DNA of 64,000 bases from WTGA01 sp965231865 (GTDB lineage: Bacteria > Pseudomonadota > Gammaproteobacteria > Arenicellales > Poriferihabitantaceae): assembly GCA_965231865.1 (NCBI GenBank), contig CBDDOJ010000002.1:434001-498000 (forward strand). Reading direction: 5' to 3'. The position numbers and the translations under genes were made by a program. The notes beneath the pieces are model-generated. The model saw only the letters and a list, made by a program, of their open reading frames with translations, was not told the DNA's origin and searched no databases. This document shows, one piece after another, positions 34,842-43,782 of the stretch (the stretch's first letter is position 1; each line of letters opens with the position of its first letter).

Positions 34842-36605
34842 TTATCCTCGCGAGGCGACCGGGGCGTCTACACGGATGGTGACGATCGCGGCGTCATGGT
34901 ATTGCTGGTGGTGAACCGAGGATGCGAGGTGACGCAACAGCCGCAACGAGACCTCCCGTTCGATCGGTACTTCATCGGTTGTCTGTTCGCCAAGGAGTGC
35001 GATCCGGTCCTGGAGGTTCTCTTCACCGGAGGCGGCGATAAATTCCAGGATGGCTCCGCCGTTCTCCTTGTGTGCAGTCAGGAGCAGGCGCCGTTCGCCT
35101 GTGAATACCTCCTCGTCCTCGTCTTGTTGCAGAAGCGTCAGCAATGTCTCCTCGGCAGCCGCGTCGAGGCGGTGCACCATGTCACCCTCCCAGCCGCTGC
35201 GGGACGCAAAAGCAAGCAGGAATTCCCGGATTTTGGGTAGCGCCTTGGCGTTGAAATCCACTTGAATCCGGCGGCGGCGGGGCGCGGTCAACTCCAGGAA
35301 CAGGGTCAGCAGGATGGCCACCAGTCCTCCGGCTGTCATGCCGTTTTGCAGGAGACCCCCCGCGAATCCCGAGACCAGCTCGGGAAAGATCAATCCGTTC
35401 TGGAAGCCGACCCCGGCCCAGAACGCAATCCCGGCAATCAGGCCCTTGCGATAATCCATTCCATCCTGGACGATGATTTTCATGCCGACCACAAACAACA
35501 GTGCCAGCAGCACGGTGATATAGGCCGCCGCGACCGGGCTGGGTATGGCCAGTACCACGGCGAGCACCTTGGGAAGAAACGCCATCAGGATAAATGCCGA
35601 CCCCAGTGCAATGCCGACGCTACGGGCTCCGACCCCCGTCAGCGCAGTGACCGCAATGCTCGTCGAATAGGTTGTGTTCGGCACCGTCCCTCCCAGGCCG
35701 GACAGCAGGTTGCCCATGCCGTCTGCGGCGACGGCGCCTTGCACGGCGCGAAAATCCACCGCCCGCGGCCGGCGCCAGGATACACGCTGGATAGCGACTC
35801 CGTCGCCGATCGTCTCGATGGCACCCACCAGGGTTACAAAGACAAAGGCCGGAAGCAGTGCCCAGAAGGCCGGTCCGAAGCTGAGATCAAACCCTGGCCA
35901 GCCCCCTTCGGGGACCCCGATCCATGCGGCATCGGCAATGCGGCCGACATCGTAGAGACCGTAGAAGCTGGCAACCACCGAGCCGGTGATGACGCCGATG
36001 ACCGGTGCCCACAGGCGCAGTGTGCCCGTTGTGGCCAGCGAGATGCCGCATATGATCAGCATGGTGGCCAGGGCACACAGCGGAGCGGCCAGTTCCGGGG
36101 TCCCGTCCGGGACCTGCGTCAGCATATCGAAGACAATCGGCATCACCGTGACGGGGATCAATGTGATCACGGTCCCCGCAACAGTGGGGGTCAGAATCCG
36201 CCGGAGCAACGAAAGCCGCCAGGCGAGTGCAAACTGGAAGAGAGACGAAATGACCACCAGGGTTGCGAGCATTGCCGGTCCGCCTTCGGCGATCGCTGAG
36301 ACGCAGATCGCGATGAAGGCTCCGGAAGTGCCCATGGCGAGGACATAACCGGCACCGATCGGCCCGAACCGGGCCGCTTGCAATATGGTGGTGATGCCAC
36401 TGACCAGGACCGCGGCAAAGACCGCCCACACCAGGAACGTTTCCGGCCCGCCGGCAGCGCGGACCACGATTGCCGGAGTCAGAACGATGCCAGCCGAGCA
36501 GAGGATGGCGAGTTGCAGGCCGAGGCCGCTGGCAAACAGGGCGGGGGGTTTTTCGTCAGGCTCGTAGCGTACGCCCGTGAGTTGTTCGGAATGGTCAGTG
36601 GTCAT
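34842..36605 (-). CDS. NCS2-family purine/pyrimidine permease with C-terminal RsbW-like domain
   Basis: Inner-membrane nucleobase-type permease of the NCS2 (solute carrier 23) family in residues about 20-440, with TVAGTVITLIPVTVMPIVFD and the substrate-region GAIETIGDGVAIQ and GGTVPNTTYS. Unusually, residues about 445-587 form a soluble extension after RRRRIQVDF. Segments such as VHRLDAAAEETLLTLLQ and SLRLLRHLASSVHH resemble the HATPase fold of RsbW-type anti-sigma kinases. The Asn of the N-box is missing, so kinase activity is doubtful. Substrate and the role of the extension are unknown. The fold of the extension is my inference. Confidence 0.8.
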   Translation of the reverse strand: MTTDHSEQLTGVRYEPDEKPPALFASGLGLQLAILCSAGIVLTPAIVVRAAGGPETFLVWAVFAAVLVSGITTILQAARFGPIGAGYVLAMGTSGAFIAICVSAIAEGGPAMLATLVVISSLFQFALAWRLSLLRRILTPTVAGTVITLIPVTVMPIVFDMLTQVPDGTPELAAPLCALATMLIICGISLATTGTLRLWAPVIGVITGSVVASFYGLYDVGRIADAAWIGVPEGGWPGFDLSFGPAFWALLPAFVFVTLVGAIETIGDGVAIQRVSWRRPRAVDFRAVQGAVAADGMGNLLSGLGGTVPNTTYSTSIAVTALTGVGARSVGIALGSAFILMAFLPKVLAVVLAIPSPVAAAYITVLLALLFVVGMKIIVQDGMDYRKGLIAGIAFWAGVGFQNGLIFPELVSGFAGGLLQNGMTAGGLVAILLTLFLELTAPRRRRIQVDFNAKALPKIREFLLAFASRSGWEGDMVHRLDAAAEETLLTLLQQDEDEEVFTGERRLLLTAHKENGGAILEFIAASGEENLQDRIALLGEQTTDEVPIEREVSLRLLRHLASSVHHQQYHDAAIVTIRVDAPVASRG

Positions 36606-36960
36606 ATTTCAGGTCCGTGGCCTCGTGCGCGGCCGGGATTTTGGTTGTGAAGGTCTCGCTACAAAGAGTCATCCGATGGAAAACAGAGGATTGCCGTCTC
36701 AACACACCGGGATCCGTTTGTTGTGCCAGACACGGGGTCATGGGAAGAAAAGGAGGCGCTCACTTGTGGGAAATACTACCGCACCGTCCTGCTTTGGGCA
36801 AGGGGGCTCACCCGTATTTTCACCAGCCGTGGCGACTTCCGCATTGAATTGCAGGGAAACCCTTTCCGACGAAAATGCCGGAACCCAAAAAACAAGGGGT
36901 TGCCCTTTGCACGGGACTGGAATGACCGATGGGCGGTCCGGATCATTCCATTTCCGCGTT
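36606..36960. other. Intergenic region between NCS2 permease and the hps operon end
   Basis: A 355-bp stretch that must contain the permease promoter and the 3' end of the hps operon. No clear terminator or gene was found. Confidence 0.3.
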
Positions 36961-37950
36961 TTAGACCTGAAGCACCACTTTCGGAGCCGCGCAATTTCCA
37001 CCATGAATTTCATTGAACGCCCTGGCACCCTCTTCAAGGGGCCGGAGTTCAATCCAGTCCAGGGAACCGAGGGCCCCGCTGTGCAGCTTTTGCAGGGTGA
37101 CGCGAAGATCCACCGGTGTATAGGTATAGCATCCGATAAAGGTGATTTCCTGCAGGGTCATTCTGCGGACATCCAGGGTTCCCTGGTTGTCCATGAGCCC
37201 GATGTGCACAATGACCGCCCCGGGTTTTGCACATTTCACGCTGGTCTGGCGGGTAACGGCACCGCCGACCGCATCAAAGACCAGATCATAGGTATTCTCA
37301 CCGGGGGTTGTCTTGATCGGGTCGAAAACATGGCAGTCGGTATGGGTCTGGACGGTTCTTCGACGCAGCGGGTTGGTTTCGGCAAGGTCAACCTGGAGCA
37401 CGCCCTTGTCCAGGAGAACCAGGGCGGTCAGCAATCCCACCGAACCGGCTCCAATAACCAGGGCACGGGATTCGCTGACCGGTCTCGCGGCCGCATTTTC
37501 TGCAAGCAATACGCCGTGCAGGGCCGTCGCTCCGGGCTCGGTCAGTGCGGCCTTGCCCGGGTCCATGCCATCGGGCACCTTGATGAGGTTGCGTTCGGGG
37601 ATGGCAATTTGCTGGGCGAATGCCCCGGGCCGGTACATGCCGATCAGATCCCGTTTGTCACAAAGATTTTGCCGACCGCCCAGGCACGTCGGGCAGGTTC
37701 CGCAGGTGATGAGGGGGTTCAGCACGACCCGTTCTCCGGGGGAGCCTCCCTGGAGGACGGTCCCGACCGCTTCGTGCCCAAGAATGAGGGGCGGCACCCT
37801 GCGCGGGTCATGACCGAGATAAGCATGCATGTCCGATCCGCAGATGCCAACGGATTCAATGCCCACCAGCGCATCCCCGGCAGCGGGCTGAGGTTCAGGC
37901 GCCTCCCGAAAGATCATTTCCTGGTTGGCCGTGTAAACGAGTGCTTTCAT
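36961..37950 (-). CDS. hpsP: Zinc-dependent alcohol dehydrogenase (MDR), probable HpsP
   Basis: A 329-residue zinc-containing medium-chain dehydrogenase. The catalytic zinc region is GICGSDMHAYLGHDPRRVPPL then GHEAVG. Structural-zinc cysteines are in CGTCPTCLGGRQNLC. The NAD fold is VIGAGSVGLLTAL. It is the last gene of a minus-strand operon with hpsN and a TRAP transporter. The matched set suggests oxidation at C2 of one enantiomer of 2,3-dihydroxypropane-1-sulfonate, so that hpsN can use the other. The symbol is by context; the substrate is not shown by sequence alone. Confidence 0.7.
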   Translation of the reverse strand: MKALVYTANQEMIFREAPEPQPAAGDALVGIESVGICGSDMHAYLGHDPRRVPPLILGHEAVGTVLQGGSPGERVVLNPLITCGTCPTCLGGRQNLCDKRDLIGMYRPGAFAQQIAIPERNLIKVPDGMDPGKAALTEPGATALHGVLLAENAAARPVSESRALVIGAGSVGLLTALVLLDKGVLQVDLAETNPLRRRTVQTHTDCHVFDPIKTTPGENTYDLVFDAVGGAVTRQTSVKCAKPGAVIVHIGLMDNQGTLDVRRMTLQEITFIGCYTYTPVDLRVTLQKLHSGALGSLDWIELRPLEEGARAFNEIHGGNCAAPKVVLQV

Positions 37951-37956
37951 CCGGGT

Positions 37957-38748
37957 TCAGTGAGCAGTAAATCCGCCATCGACATACAGTGTTTGCCCAG
38001 TAATGAATGAAGACGCAGCCGAGGCAAAGAATATGGTGACACCGTACAGGTCCTCCAGTTTACCATGGCGGCGGAGCAATGCCCGGTTTTTCACCCACTG
38101 TGCCTGTTTCGGGTCCGAGAAAACAGGTGCGGTCAGATCGGTGGGGAAAAATCCCGGGGCGATGGCATTGCAGGTAATGCCATACCGGGACCAGGCTTCC
38201 GCCATGGCTCGTGTCAACTGGCAGACGCCTCCTTTGGAAGCCCCATAGGCCAGTCCATTTGGGAAGGCGCGGGAGGACTGCAGCGAGGCAATATTGATGA
38301 TTCTTCCGTAGCCGTTTTTTTTCATGCCTGGAACAAACTCCCTGCTCAGAAAAAAAGGAACGGACAGATTGAGATTGAGCGTACGGTCCCAACTGTCGAA
38401 GGAGACCTCTTCCGCCGGTTCACGCAAGTTGACGCCCGCCGCATTGATGACCCCGTCCACCCGCCCGCAGGCCTTCATGCATTGGGAGGCGACCGCCGTC
38501 ATGGCGGAGCGGTCACCGAGGTCGGCGCAAAGCGAAAAGAACGAGGGTTTTGAGCCGTTGTATTCCGCTTCAAGCGATTCAAGTTCAGGTTGTCTCCGGG
38601 CAATTCCGATGACCTGGGCACCGGCATGGATCAAAAACCCGGTCATTGCCCGGCCGATTCCGGAACTCGCGCCGGAAACGACGAATGCCCGGCCGTTGAG
38701 GGAAAATGGACGATTCAGGGGGTGATGCAGGGGTTCATGGTCAACCAT
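37957..38748 (-). CDS. hpsO: SDR-family dehydrogenase, probable HpsO
   Basis: A 263-residue short-chain dehydrogenase, NAD(P)-dependent. Cofactor loop VSGASSGIGRAM, the NAAG motif (INAAGVN), Ser in IASLQSSRA, and the catalytic Tyr/Lys in YGASKGG are all present. The C-terminus GQTLYVDGGFTAH is typical. ATG 38748 is preferred over TTG 38751. It lies between hpsN (12-bp gap) and the zinc dehydrogenase (6-bp gap), which suggests cotranscription and a role in DHPS epimerisation at C2 with its neighbour. Function is inferred from context. Confidence 0.7.
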   Translation of the reverse strand: MVDHEPLHHPLNRPFSLNGRAFVVSGASSGIGRAMTGFLIHAGAQVIGIARRQPELESLEAEYNGSKPSFFSLCADLGDRSAMTAVASQCMKACGRVDGVINAAGVNLREPAEEVSFDSWDRTLNLNLSVPFFLSREFVPGMKKNGYGRIINIASLQSSRAFPNGLAYGASKGGVCQLTRAMAEAWSRYGITCNAIAPGFFPTDLTAPVFSDPKQAQWVKNRALLRRHGKLEDLYGVTIFFASAASSFITGQTLYVDGGFTAH

Positions 38749-38760
38749 CAAGCAGGGGCC

Positions 38761-40068
38761 TTATGCTTCGATACCAAGGTCAAAACTTTCGTCGGGAAAA
38801 TACTTGTAGAGACGGTCATCGCCGCTGCGCGCATGGCCTTCCATGCCTTCGGCGCGTGAAATTCGTGCCGTTACCGCCCCGACATCACGATTGGCTTCCC
38901 GGGTCATGCGCTGCCACGTCAGCACTTTGATGAACTTGCTGACACTGAGCCCCCCCGTGTACCGGGCCGCCTTCTTGGTAGGCAGGATATGGTTGGTCCC
39001 GGAACATTTGTCACCGTAGGAAACCGTCGTTTCCTCACCCAGGAAAAGGGAGCCGTAATTGCCCAGGCGGGCCAGCCACCAGTCGAGGTCTTCGCATTGC
39101 ACCTCGAGATGTTCGCAGGCGTATTCGTCACTGACGGTGACCGCTTCTTCCCGGGTATCGACCACCACGACTTCACCATAGTTTTCCCAGGCGGATTGGG
39201 CCGTGGAGCGGTTGGGTTCAGAAAGCCGGTCAATATAGTCCGGAATCCGCGATATTACCTGTTCGGCCAGCGGTTGTGATGTGCTGATCAGCCACGCGGG
39301 GGAGTCCGGTCCATGTTCTGCCTGGCTCGCAAGATCGCAGGCAATCAGGTCCGGGTCCGCATGTTCATCCGCAATGACCAGGATTTCGGTCGGACCGGCA
39401 AACATGTCGATGCCCACCCGGCCAAACAGGATACGCTTGGCTTCTGCGACGAACCGGTTTCCCGGGCCCACCAGGATATCTGCTGAATTGCCGGTAAACA
39501 ATCCATATGCAAGGGCTGCAATGCCCTGTACGCCGCCAAGATGCAGGATGGTATCGGCACCCGCCATGTCGGCGGCATAAAGAATCGCCGGGTGGACGCC
39601 GCGTTCGCCATGGGTCGGTGAGCACACAATAACGTTTTGTACTCCGGCCACCTTGGCGGTGGTCACGCTCATGATGGCGGATGCAATGTGTGCGTATCGT
39701 CCACCCGGGACATAACATCCCGCGGTATTCACCGGAATAAGCCGCTGTCCGCAGACCAGGCCGGGAGAAATTTCGGTATCAAACTCACGCATGCTGGCAA
39801 GCTGGCATTCCGCGAAAGCCTTGACGCGGGCATGGGAAAATTGGATATCCTGTTTGGTCTGGTCCGGCAATGAAGCGGTGGCCTGCTCAATCTCCTGTGG
39901 GGTCACGAGCACATCCTTCTCCCAGCCATCGAGATTTTTGGCATATTCCCGGGCTTTTGCTTCGCCGCCCGCCTCGATTTCCTCCAGCATCTTGCGGACG
40001 ATCCGGTGGGTATCGTCCTGGTTCGATGCCGGCGTCTTGATTGCTTTTTTGATAACACGGATCGCCAT
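38761..40068 (-). CDS. hpsN: Sulfopropanediol 3-dehydrogenase, HisD family
   Basis: A 435-residue dehydrogenase of the histidinol dehydrogenase fold, probably HpsN, which oxidises 2,3-dihydroxypropane-1-sulfonate to sulfolactate with NAD+. The zinc ligands of the family are kept: Q249 and H252 (SQAEHGPDS), D353 (YGDKCSGTNH) and H412 (MEGHARSGDD). The acid/base pair is E319-H320 in ACEHLEV. Ending in FPDESFDLGIEA and sitting beside a TRAP transporter, an SDR and an MDR rather than other his genes argues against true HisD. Another small polyol sulfonate is possible. Confidence 0.82.
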   Translation of the reverse strand: MAIRVIKKAIKTPASNQDDTHRIVRKMLEEIEAGGEAKAREYAKNLDGWEKDVLVTPQEIEQATASLPDQTKQDIQFSHARVKAFAECQLASMREFDTEISPGLVCGQRLIPVNTAGCYVPGGRYAHIASAIMSVTTAKVAGVQNVIVCSPTHGERGVHPAILYAADMAGADTILHLGGVQGIAALAYGLFTGNSADILVGPGNRFVAEAKRILFGRVGIDMFAGPTEILVIADEHADPDLIACDLASQAEHGPDSPAWLISTSQPLAEQVISRIPDYIDRLSEPNRSTAQSAWENYGEVVVVDTREEAVTVSDEYACEHLEVQCEDLDWWLARLGNYGSLFLGEETTVSYGDKCSGTNHILPTKKAARYTGGLSVSKFIKVLTWQRMTREANRDVGAVTARISRAEGMEGHARSGDDRLYKYFPDESFDLGIEA

Positions 40069-40104
40069 GCGAACGACTCCAGAATAAAAGTTGTGACGGG
40101 CGGG

Positions 40105-41451
40105 TTATCCCGCCGTAGAGTTGAAGTACTCAGGCAGCCACAGGGCGATTTGGGGGAAGAAAATGATGAGCAGTAGCCCGATCAGTTGAATCACCATAAA
40201 CTGCATCATTCCTTTATAGATATCCTTGAGATCCCATTCCGGGACCACTCCTTTCAGGAAATAGGCCGACAACGCCACGGGTGGCGATAGCCAAGCTGTT
40301 TGCAAATTCACCGCGACCAGTATGCCGAACCACACCAGGTTAAAGCCGAGCTGGTCAACCAGCGGCAACAGTATTGGGACGATAATCAAGACGATGGGGA
40401 CCCACTCCAGTGGCCAGCCCAAAAGAAAGATCAGTGCCATGATCATCGCCAGTATGGCATAGGGAGGCAGATCCAGGGTCAGCAGGTATTCCGTCAGCAT
40501 GGTGGGGGTGCCCAGCCTTGAAAATACGGCGCCAAAGAAGTTGGAAGCGGCCACCAGAACCAGGATGAGGGCCGAAATTTCAAGGGTCTTGATGAGCGCG
40601 TCCTTGAACCCCGGCAACGTCAGTTTTTTGTATGCGGCGGCGAGGAGAAAGGATCCGAATGCACCCATTCCGGCGGCTTCCGTCGGCGTTGCAAATCCAA
40701 ACAGGATGCTCCCCAGGGCAAAGCCCACCAGCGCGGCAGGCGGCACCAGGCCCAGAAAGAACTCTTTCCAGACCTCCTTCATGGATTCCGGCTGCATGTC
40801 TTCGGGCAGTATCGGGCCCAGACTGGGGTTGATCTGGCAGCGGATCAGGGCATAGCCGGTATATAAAAACGCCAGCATGAAACCCGGGATGATGGCGGCC
40901 GCAAAAAGGTCGGTAACCGGAACCTCCAGGATGGGCCCCATGACCACCAACATGATGCTGGGGGGTATGAGTATCCCGAGGGTGCCGCCAGCGGTGATAC
41001 AACCTGCGGACAGTTGCACGTCATATCCGGAGCGATTCATGGTCTTGGCGGCCATGATGCCGAGAATGGTCACCGAAGCGCCTACGATCCCGGTGGCGGC
41101 GGCAAAGATGGTGGACACAAAAAGCACGGCAATATACAGGGCGCCTTTTGTTCGGGACAGCGTCAGTTGAACGGCATTGAACAATCGTTCCATCAGCCCG
41201 GCCTGTTCCATCAGGATCCCCATGAACACGAACAGCGGCACCGCGGCGAGGGTCTGTTCGAGCATGACACCGGAAAACTGGAATGTCATCAGGTAAAACA
41301 CCAGGTTCCCAAAGCCCCACAATCCGAACACCATGCCCAGGAAAATCAGGGTGAATGAAATGGGGAAGCCGATAAATATGGCAAACAGCATGCTCCCTAT
41401 CATGAGTATGCCGATGTATTCGGGTCGAAAATTGATGATGGCATCAATCAT
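40105..41451 (-). CDS. TRAP transporter large permease (DctM type)
   Basis: Large inner-membrane subunit of a tripartite ATP-independent periplasmic transporter; about 448 residues with some twelve hydrophobic segments. Typical DctM features are MIGSMLFAIFIGFPISFTLIFLG near the N-terminus, GILIPPSIMLVV in the middle and WLSPPVALSAYFLKG towards the end. The start ATG 41451 overlaps the stop of the small subunit as TGATG. A GTG at 41463 is a longer alternative. It feeds hpsN, which follows after 36 bp. Confidence 0.92.
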   Translation of the reverse strand: MIDAIINFRPEYIGILMIGSMLFAIFIGFPISFTLIFLGMVFGLWGFGNLVFYLMTFQFSGVMLEQTLAAVPLFVFMGILMEQAGLMERLFNAVQLTLSRTKGALYIAVLFVSTIFAAATGIVGASVTILGIMAAKTMNRSGYDVQLSAGCITAGGTLGILIPPSIMLVVMGPILEVPVTDLFAAAIIPGFMLAFLYTGYALIRCQINPSLGPILPEDMQPESMKEVWKEFFLGLVPPAALVGFALGSILFGFATPTEAAGMGAFGSFLLAAAYKKLTLPGFKDALIKTLEISALILVLVAASNFFGAVFSRLGTPTMLTEYLLTLDLPPYAILAMIMALIFLLGWPLEWVPIVLIIVPILLPLVDQLGFNLVWFGILVAVNLQTAWLSPPVALSAYFLKGVVPEWDLKDIYKGMMQFMVIQLIGLLLIIFFPQIALWLPEYFNSTAG

Positions 41452-42065
41452 CAGACGGGCCACCTTCCACGGGTTGAGGCATAGATACTTTTCAGAAATT
41501 CCGAAACACCCTGGATGAGCAGAAATACGATGCCAATGGGCAACGCACTTTTTATCGGGCCCATGTAGGGCATCCAGGCGGTGTCCATCCCCCTTTCACC
41601 CCGGTCGATAGCGGTCCAGGCATAGTCAATGGACATCCACAGGAAGACCAGCAGGCCGGGAAAATAAAACAGGAGGTACAGTGCCGCGTCAACCCTGCCC
41701 TGGGTCCGAGGCGACCAGTTGCGATACAGAAAATCAGCCCGGATATGGACGCCTCGCAGCAGTGCATAGCCGGCGCCCAGTACGAACAGGGCCCCGTAGA
41801 GCATGCGGCTGATGTCATAGGCCCACATGGTGGGTGCCACAAAGAATTTTCTCGCAACGACCTCGTACACCATGGCCAGGCACATCGGCACCAGCATCCA
41901 GCAGACCACTTTGCCGACCCACAGGTTTATCTTGTCGATCACACGAATTGGATTGGCCATCCAGGGCGGCATGTCGTCCGGCAGATGATCCGGGTCCGCA
42001 GAGCGCCTTTCAGCGATCAGCTCGTCTGCGATTTCAAGATCATCCGGGTCGATTTCTTCAGCCAT
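41451..42065 (-). CDS. TRAP transporter small permease (DctQ type)
   Basis: Small membrane subunit, 204 residues with four hydrophobic segments. A 40-residue acidic cytoplasmic head (EEIDPDDLEIADELIAERR) precedes KINLWVGKVVCWMLVPMC. The DctQ signature region FVAPTMWAYDISRMLYGALFVLGAGYAL and HIRADFLYRNWSPR follow. ATG 42065 is chosen; a TTG lies two codons upstream. The gene overlaps the large subunit and is separated from the binding-protein gene by a terminator. Confidence 0.9.
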   Translation of the reverse strand: MAEEIDPDDLEIADELIAERRSADPDHLPDDMPPWMANPIRVIDKINLWVGKVVCWMLVPMCLAMVYEVVARKFFVAPTMWAYDISRMLYGALFVLGAGYALLRGVHIRADFLYRNWSPRTQGRVDAALYLLFYFPGLLVFLWMSIDYAWTAIDRGERGMDTAWMPYMGPIKSALPIGIVFLLIQGVSEFLKSIYASTRGRWPV

Positions 42066-42340
42066 TTCCAAAAGAGTCGCGTGGTGTGTCCATTTCAGCG
42101 GTGCATTTCAATGCGGCAGTTATGCAACGGTCGTGTCGATTCGGGTCAAGTCCACTGCACCGACACATAACATATAACACAATTTACCATCCCTTGTCGG
42201 AATTTTTCGCATATTCAAAGCATCGCCATTGCCCGGGCCGGTCTTCTCCAGTCCCCCGTTTCAGAAAAAAGGCGGACCCCGGAGGGTCCGCCTGATATTC
42301 AAAACCCGGTTAACCGGTGCTTTCGCCCGGTTTGCCAGGA
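42066..42340. other. Spacer between binding protein and TRAP permease genes
   Basis: A 275-bp spacer in the operon direction (minus strand). It holds the terminator described separately. No gene was found. A low-GC stretch at 42165-42210 could contain a secondary promoter for the permeases. Confidence 0.35.
42265..42292 (-). terminator. Rho-independent terminator after the TRAP binding-protein gene
   Basis: A perfect 9-bp stem (ggcggaccc with gggtccgcc) with a 4-nt loop, followed on the minus strand by six T. Since the permease genes and hpsN follow on the same strand, it would act as a partial terminator. It would leave more mRNA for the binding protein than for the membrane subunits. Confidence 0.8.
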
Positions 42341-43447
42341 TTACTGTTTCAGGGAGTCCGCGAACGCCTGACCCAGCTTTGCATTGGAAGTTTGTGCTCC
42401 GGCCCAGAATGGAACCGCAATTTTTGCAAACTCGATCTGGGAATTCCAGACTTCCGCGAAGAATTCGTTCTCCGCTGCATTTTTCTCAAGGCTTGCCCTG
42501 GCTGCATTCATGTACGCGGGGAAGTAATCAGAAGGCGTGTCGTGCAACTGCACACCATGATTTTCGACCAGGTCCTTAAGAGCCTTGCCATTTTCATAAA
42601 TCCGATAGCTCATGGCGCGCATCAGGGAGGCGTCTGCCGCAATATTCATGGCCTGTTGCTGGAATTCCGTCAGGCTGTTCCAGACATCGCCGTTGATATA
42701 CATGTCCGCGTTGACGACTACCTGGTGCAGGCCCTGCAGATAATAGTGCTTCAGCACCTTCTGGAAACCGAAAACGCTGTCGGGCTTCGGACAACACCAT
42801 TCCGCCGCATCAATGGTTCCCTTTTCCAGGGCCGGGAGAATGTCGCCACCGCCCATGGCTACGGAAGCAATGCCGATATCCTTGTAGGTCTGTCCGGGAA
42901 TGCCCGGAGGGGTACGGAACCGGTATTTACGAAAATCCTCCATGCTGTTGATGGGTTCCTTGAACCATCCCAGTGCTTCCGGGCCAACCGGCTGGAGCAT
43001 CAGTCCGTGGATGTTCATTCCCATTTCGCCCCACAGCCTGTCGTACAGTTCCCGGCCACCGCCATTCATCAGCCAGGAAACAAAAGCGATATTGTCTATG
43101 CCCACACCGGCCCCTGCGACGGGTGATCCGAACAGCATGGCGGCAGGATGTTTGCCGGACCAGTAATGTGTCCAGGCAAAACCGGCTTCAACCAGTCCCT
43201 TGTCCACGGCATCCAGGATATCCCGGCCGCTCACGATGGCGCCATCCGGCAGGACTTCAATCTGCACCTCGCCATTGGTCAGGGTTGCCACATTTGCAGC
43301 GAAATCCTTCAGCATGACGATTTCATCCGCCTTGGTTGGCAGGACCGACTGGACCCGGATTTTGACCTCAGCAGCCATCACAGAACCGGTGAGTAACAGT
43401 CCAACAGCCAGTGCAAAGCAGTTGAACAGGGTGAATAGTTTTTTCAT
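42341..43447 (-). CDS. TRAP transporter substrate-binding protein
   Basis: Periplasmic solute receptor of the DctP superfamily, 368 residues. The signal peptide (MKKLFTLFNCFALAVGLL, cleavage after VMAA) precedes EVKIRVQSVLP. Conserved segments include FAWTHYWSGKHPAAMLFGSP, YRFRTPPGIPGQTYKDIG (with the carboxylate-binding Arg) and GGGDILPALEKGTIDAAEW. ATG 43447 has GAGGAGA before it. With the permease genes and hpsN it probably brings in dihydroxypropanesulfonate. Ligand identity is inferred. Confidence 0.9.
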   Translation of the reverse strand: MKKLFTLFNCFALAVGLLLTGSVMAAEVKIRVQSVLPTKADEIVMLKDFAANVATLTNGEVQIEVLPDGAIVSGRDILDAVDKGLVEAGFAWTHYWSGKHPAAMLFGSPVAGAGVGIDNIAFVSWLMNGGGRELYDRLWGEMGMNIHGLMLQPVGPEALGWFKEPINSMEDFRKYRFRTPPGIPGQTYKDIGIASVAMGGGDILPALEKGTIDAAEWCCPKPDSVFGFQKVLKHYYLQGLHQVVVNADMYINGDVWNSLTEFQQQAMNIAADASLMRAMSYRIYENGKALKDLVENHGVQLHDTPSDYFPAYMNAARASLEKNAAENEFFAEVWNSQIEFAKIAVPFWAGAQTSNAKLGQAFADSLKQ

Positions 43448-43782
43448 CTGGATTCTCCTCATAGAGTAGTTGTATGTATGCAATTCGGGATGAAGGGGGT
43501 TTGTCAAATGGTTCCTGAATACATAATCTGTGTTAAACGTCTGGTTGTCCGGTATGGATTATACCGATTAAGGAACGCCTATTATGCCAATCACCATGCT
43601 GAGCTATCAATTGTTTCTGAGATCCAGGACAGCCCCGATTTTCTGATCGTATGGAAAACCACAAAAACAGTTAAAATGATACTTCACGTTCCATATTGGC
43701 ACAATTACCCGGATTTCGCAATTTTTATCCGGGCCCACCTCCCGGGATTTGATTAAATTTAGTTAATTTGAAAGGCCTTGTC
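43448..43782. other. Promoter region of the TRAP/hps operon
   Basis: A 335-bp AT-rich spacer between the GMC gene stop and the binding-protein start (both minus strand). It contains a minus-strand TATAAT near 43561, a TTGACA near 43505 and the inverted repeat listed separately. No gene was found. Confidence 0.4.
43550..43566. promoter_or_regulatory. Inverted repeat, possible regulator site
   Basis: Arms cggtat and ataccg are separated by 5 bp and overlap a minus-strand TATAAT, about 110 bp before the TRAP binding-protein gene. It could be the operator of the IclR regulator at 45594, but there is no direct support for that pairing. Confidence 0.3.

Noticed and set aside
35262..36299. 345-codon plus-strand open frame over the NCS2 permease
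   Set aside because: It is antisense to the permease, with a composition rich in Gln, Arg and Asp typical of a shadow frame.
38761..40068. Histidine-biosynthesis HisD
   Set aside because: It keeps the HisD zinc ligands, but it lies in an operon with a TRAP transporter, an SDR and an MDR and no his genes; HpsN fits better.
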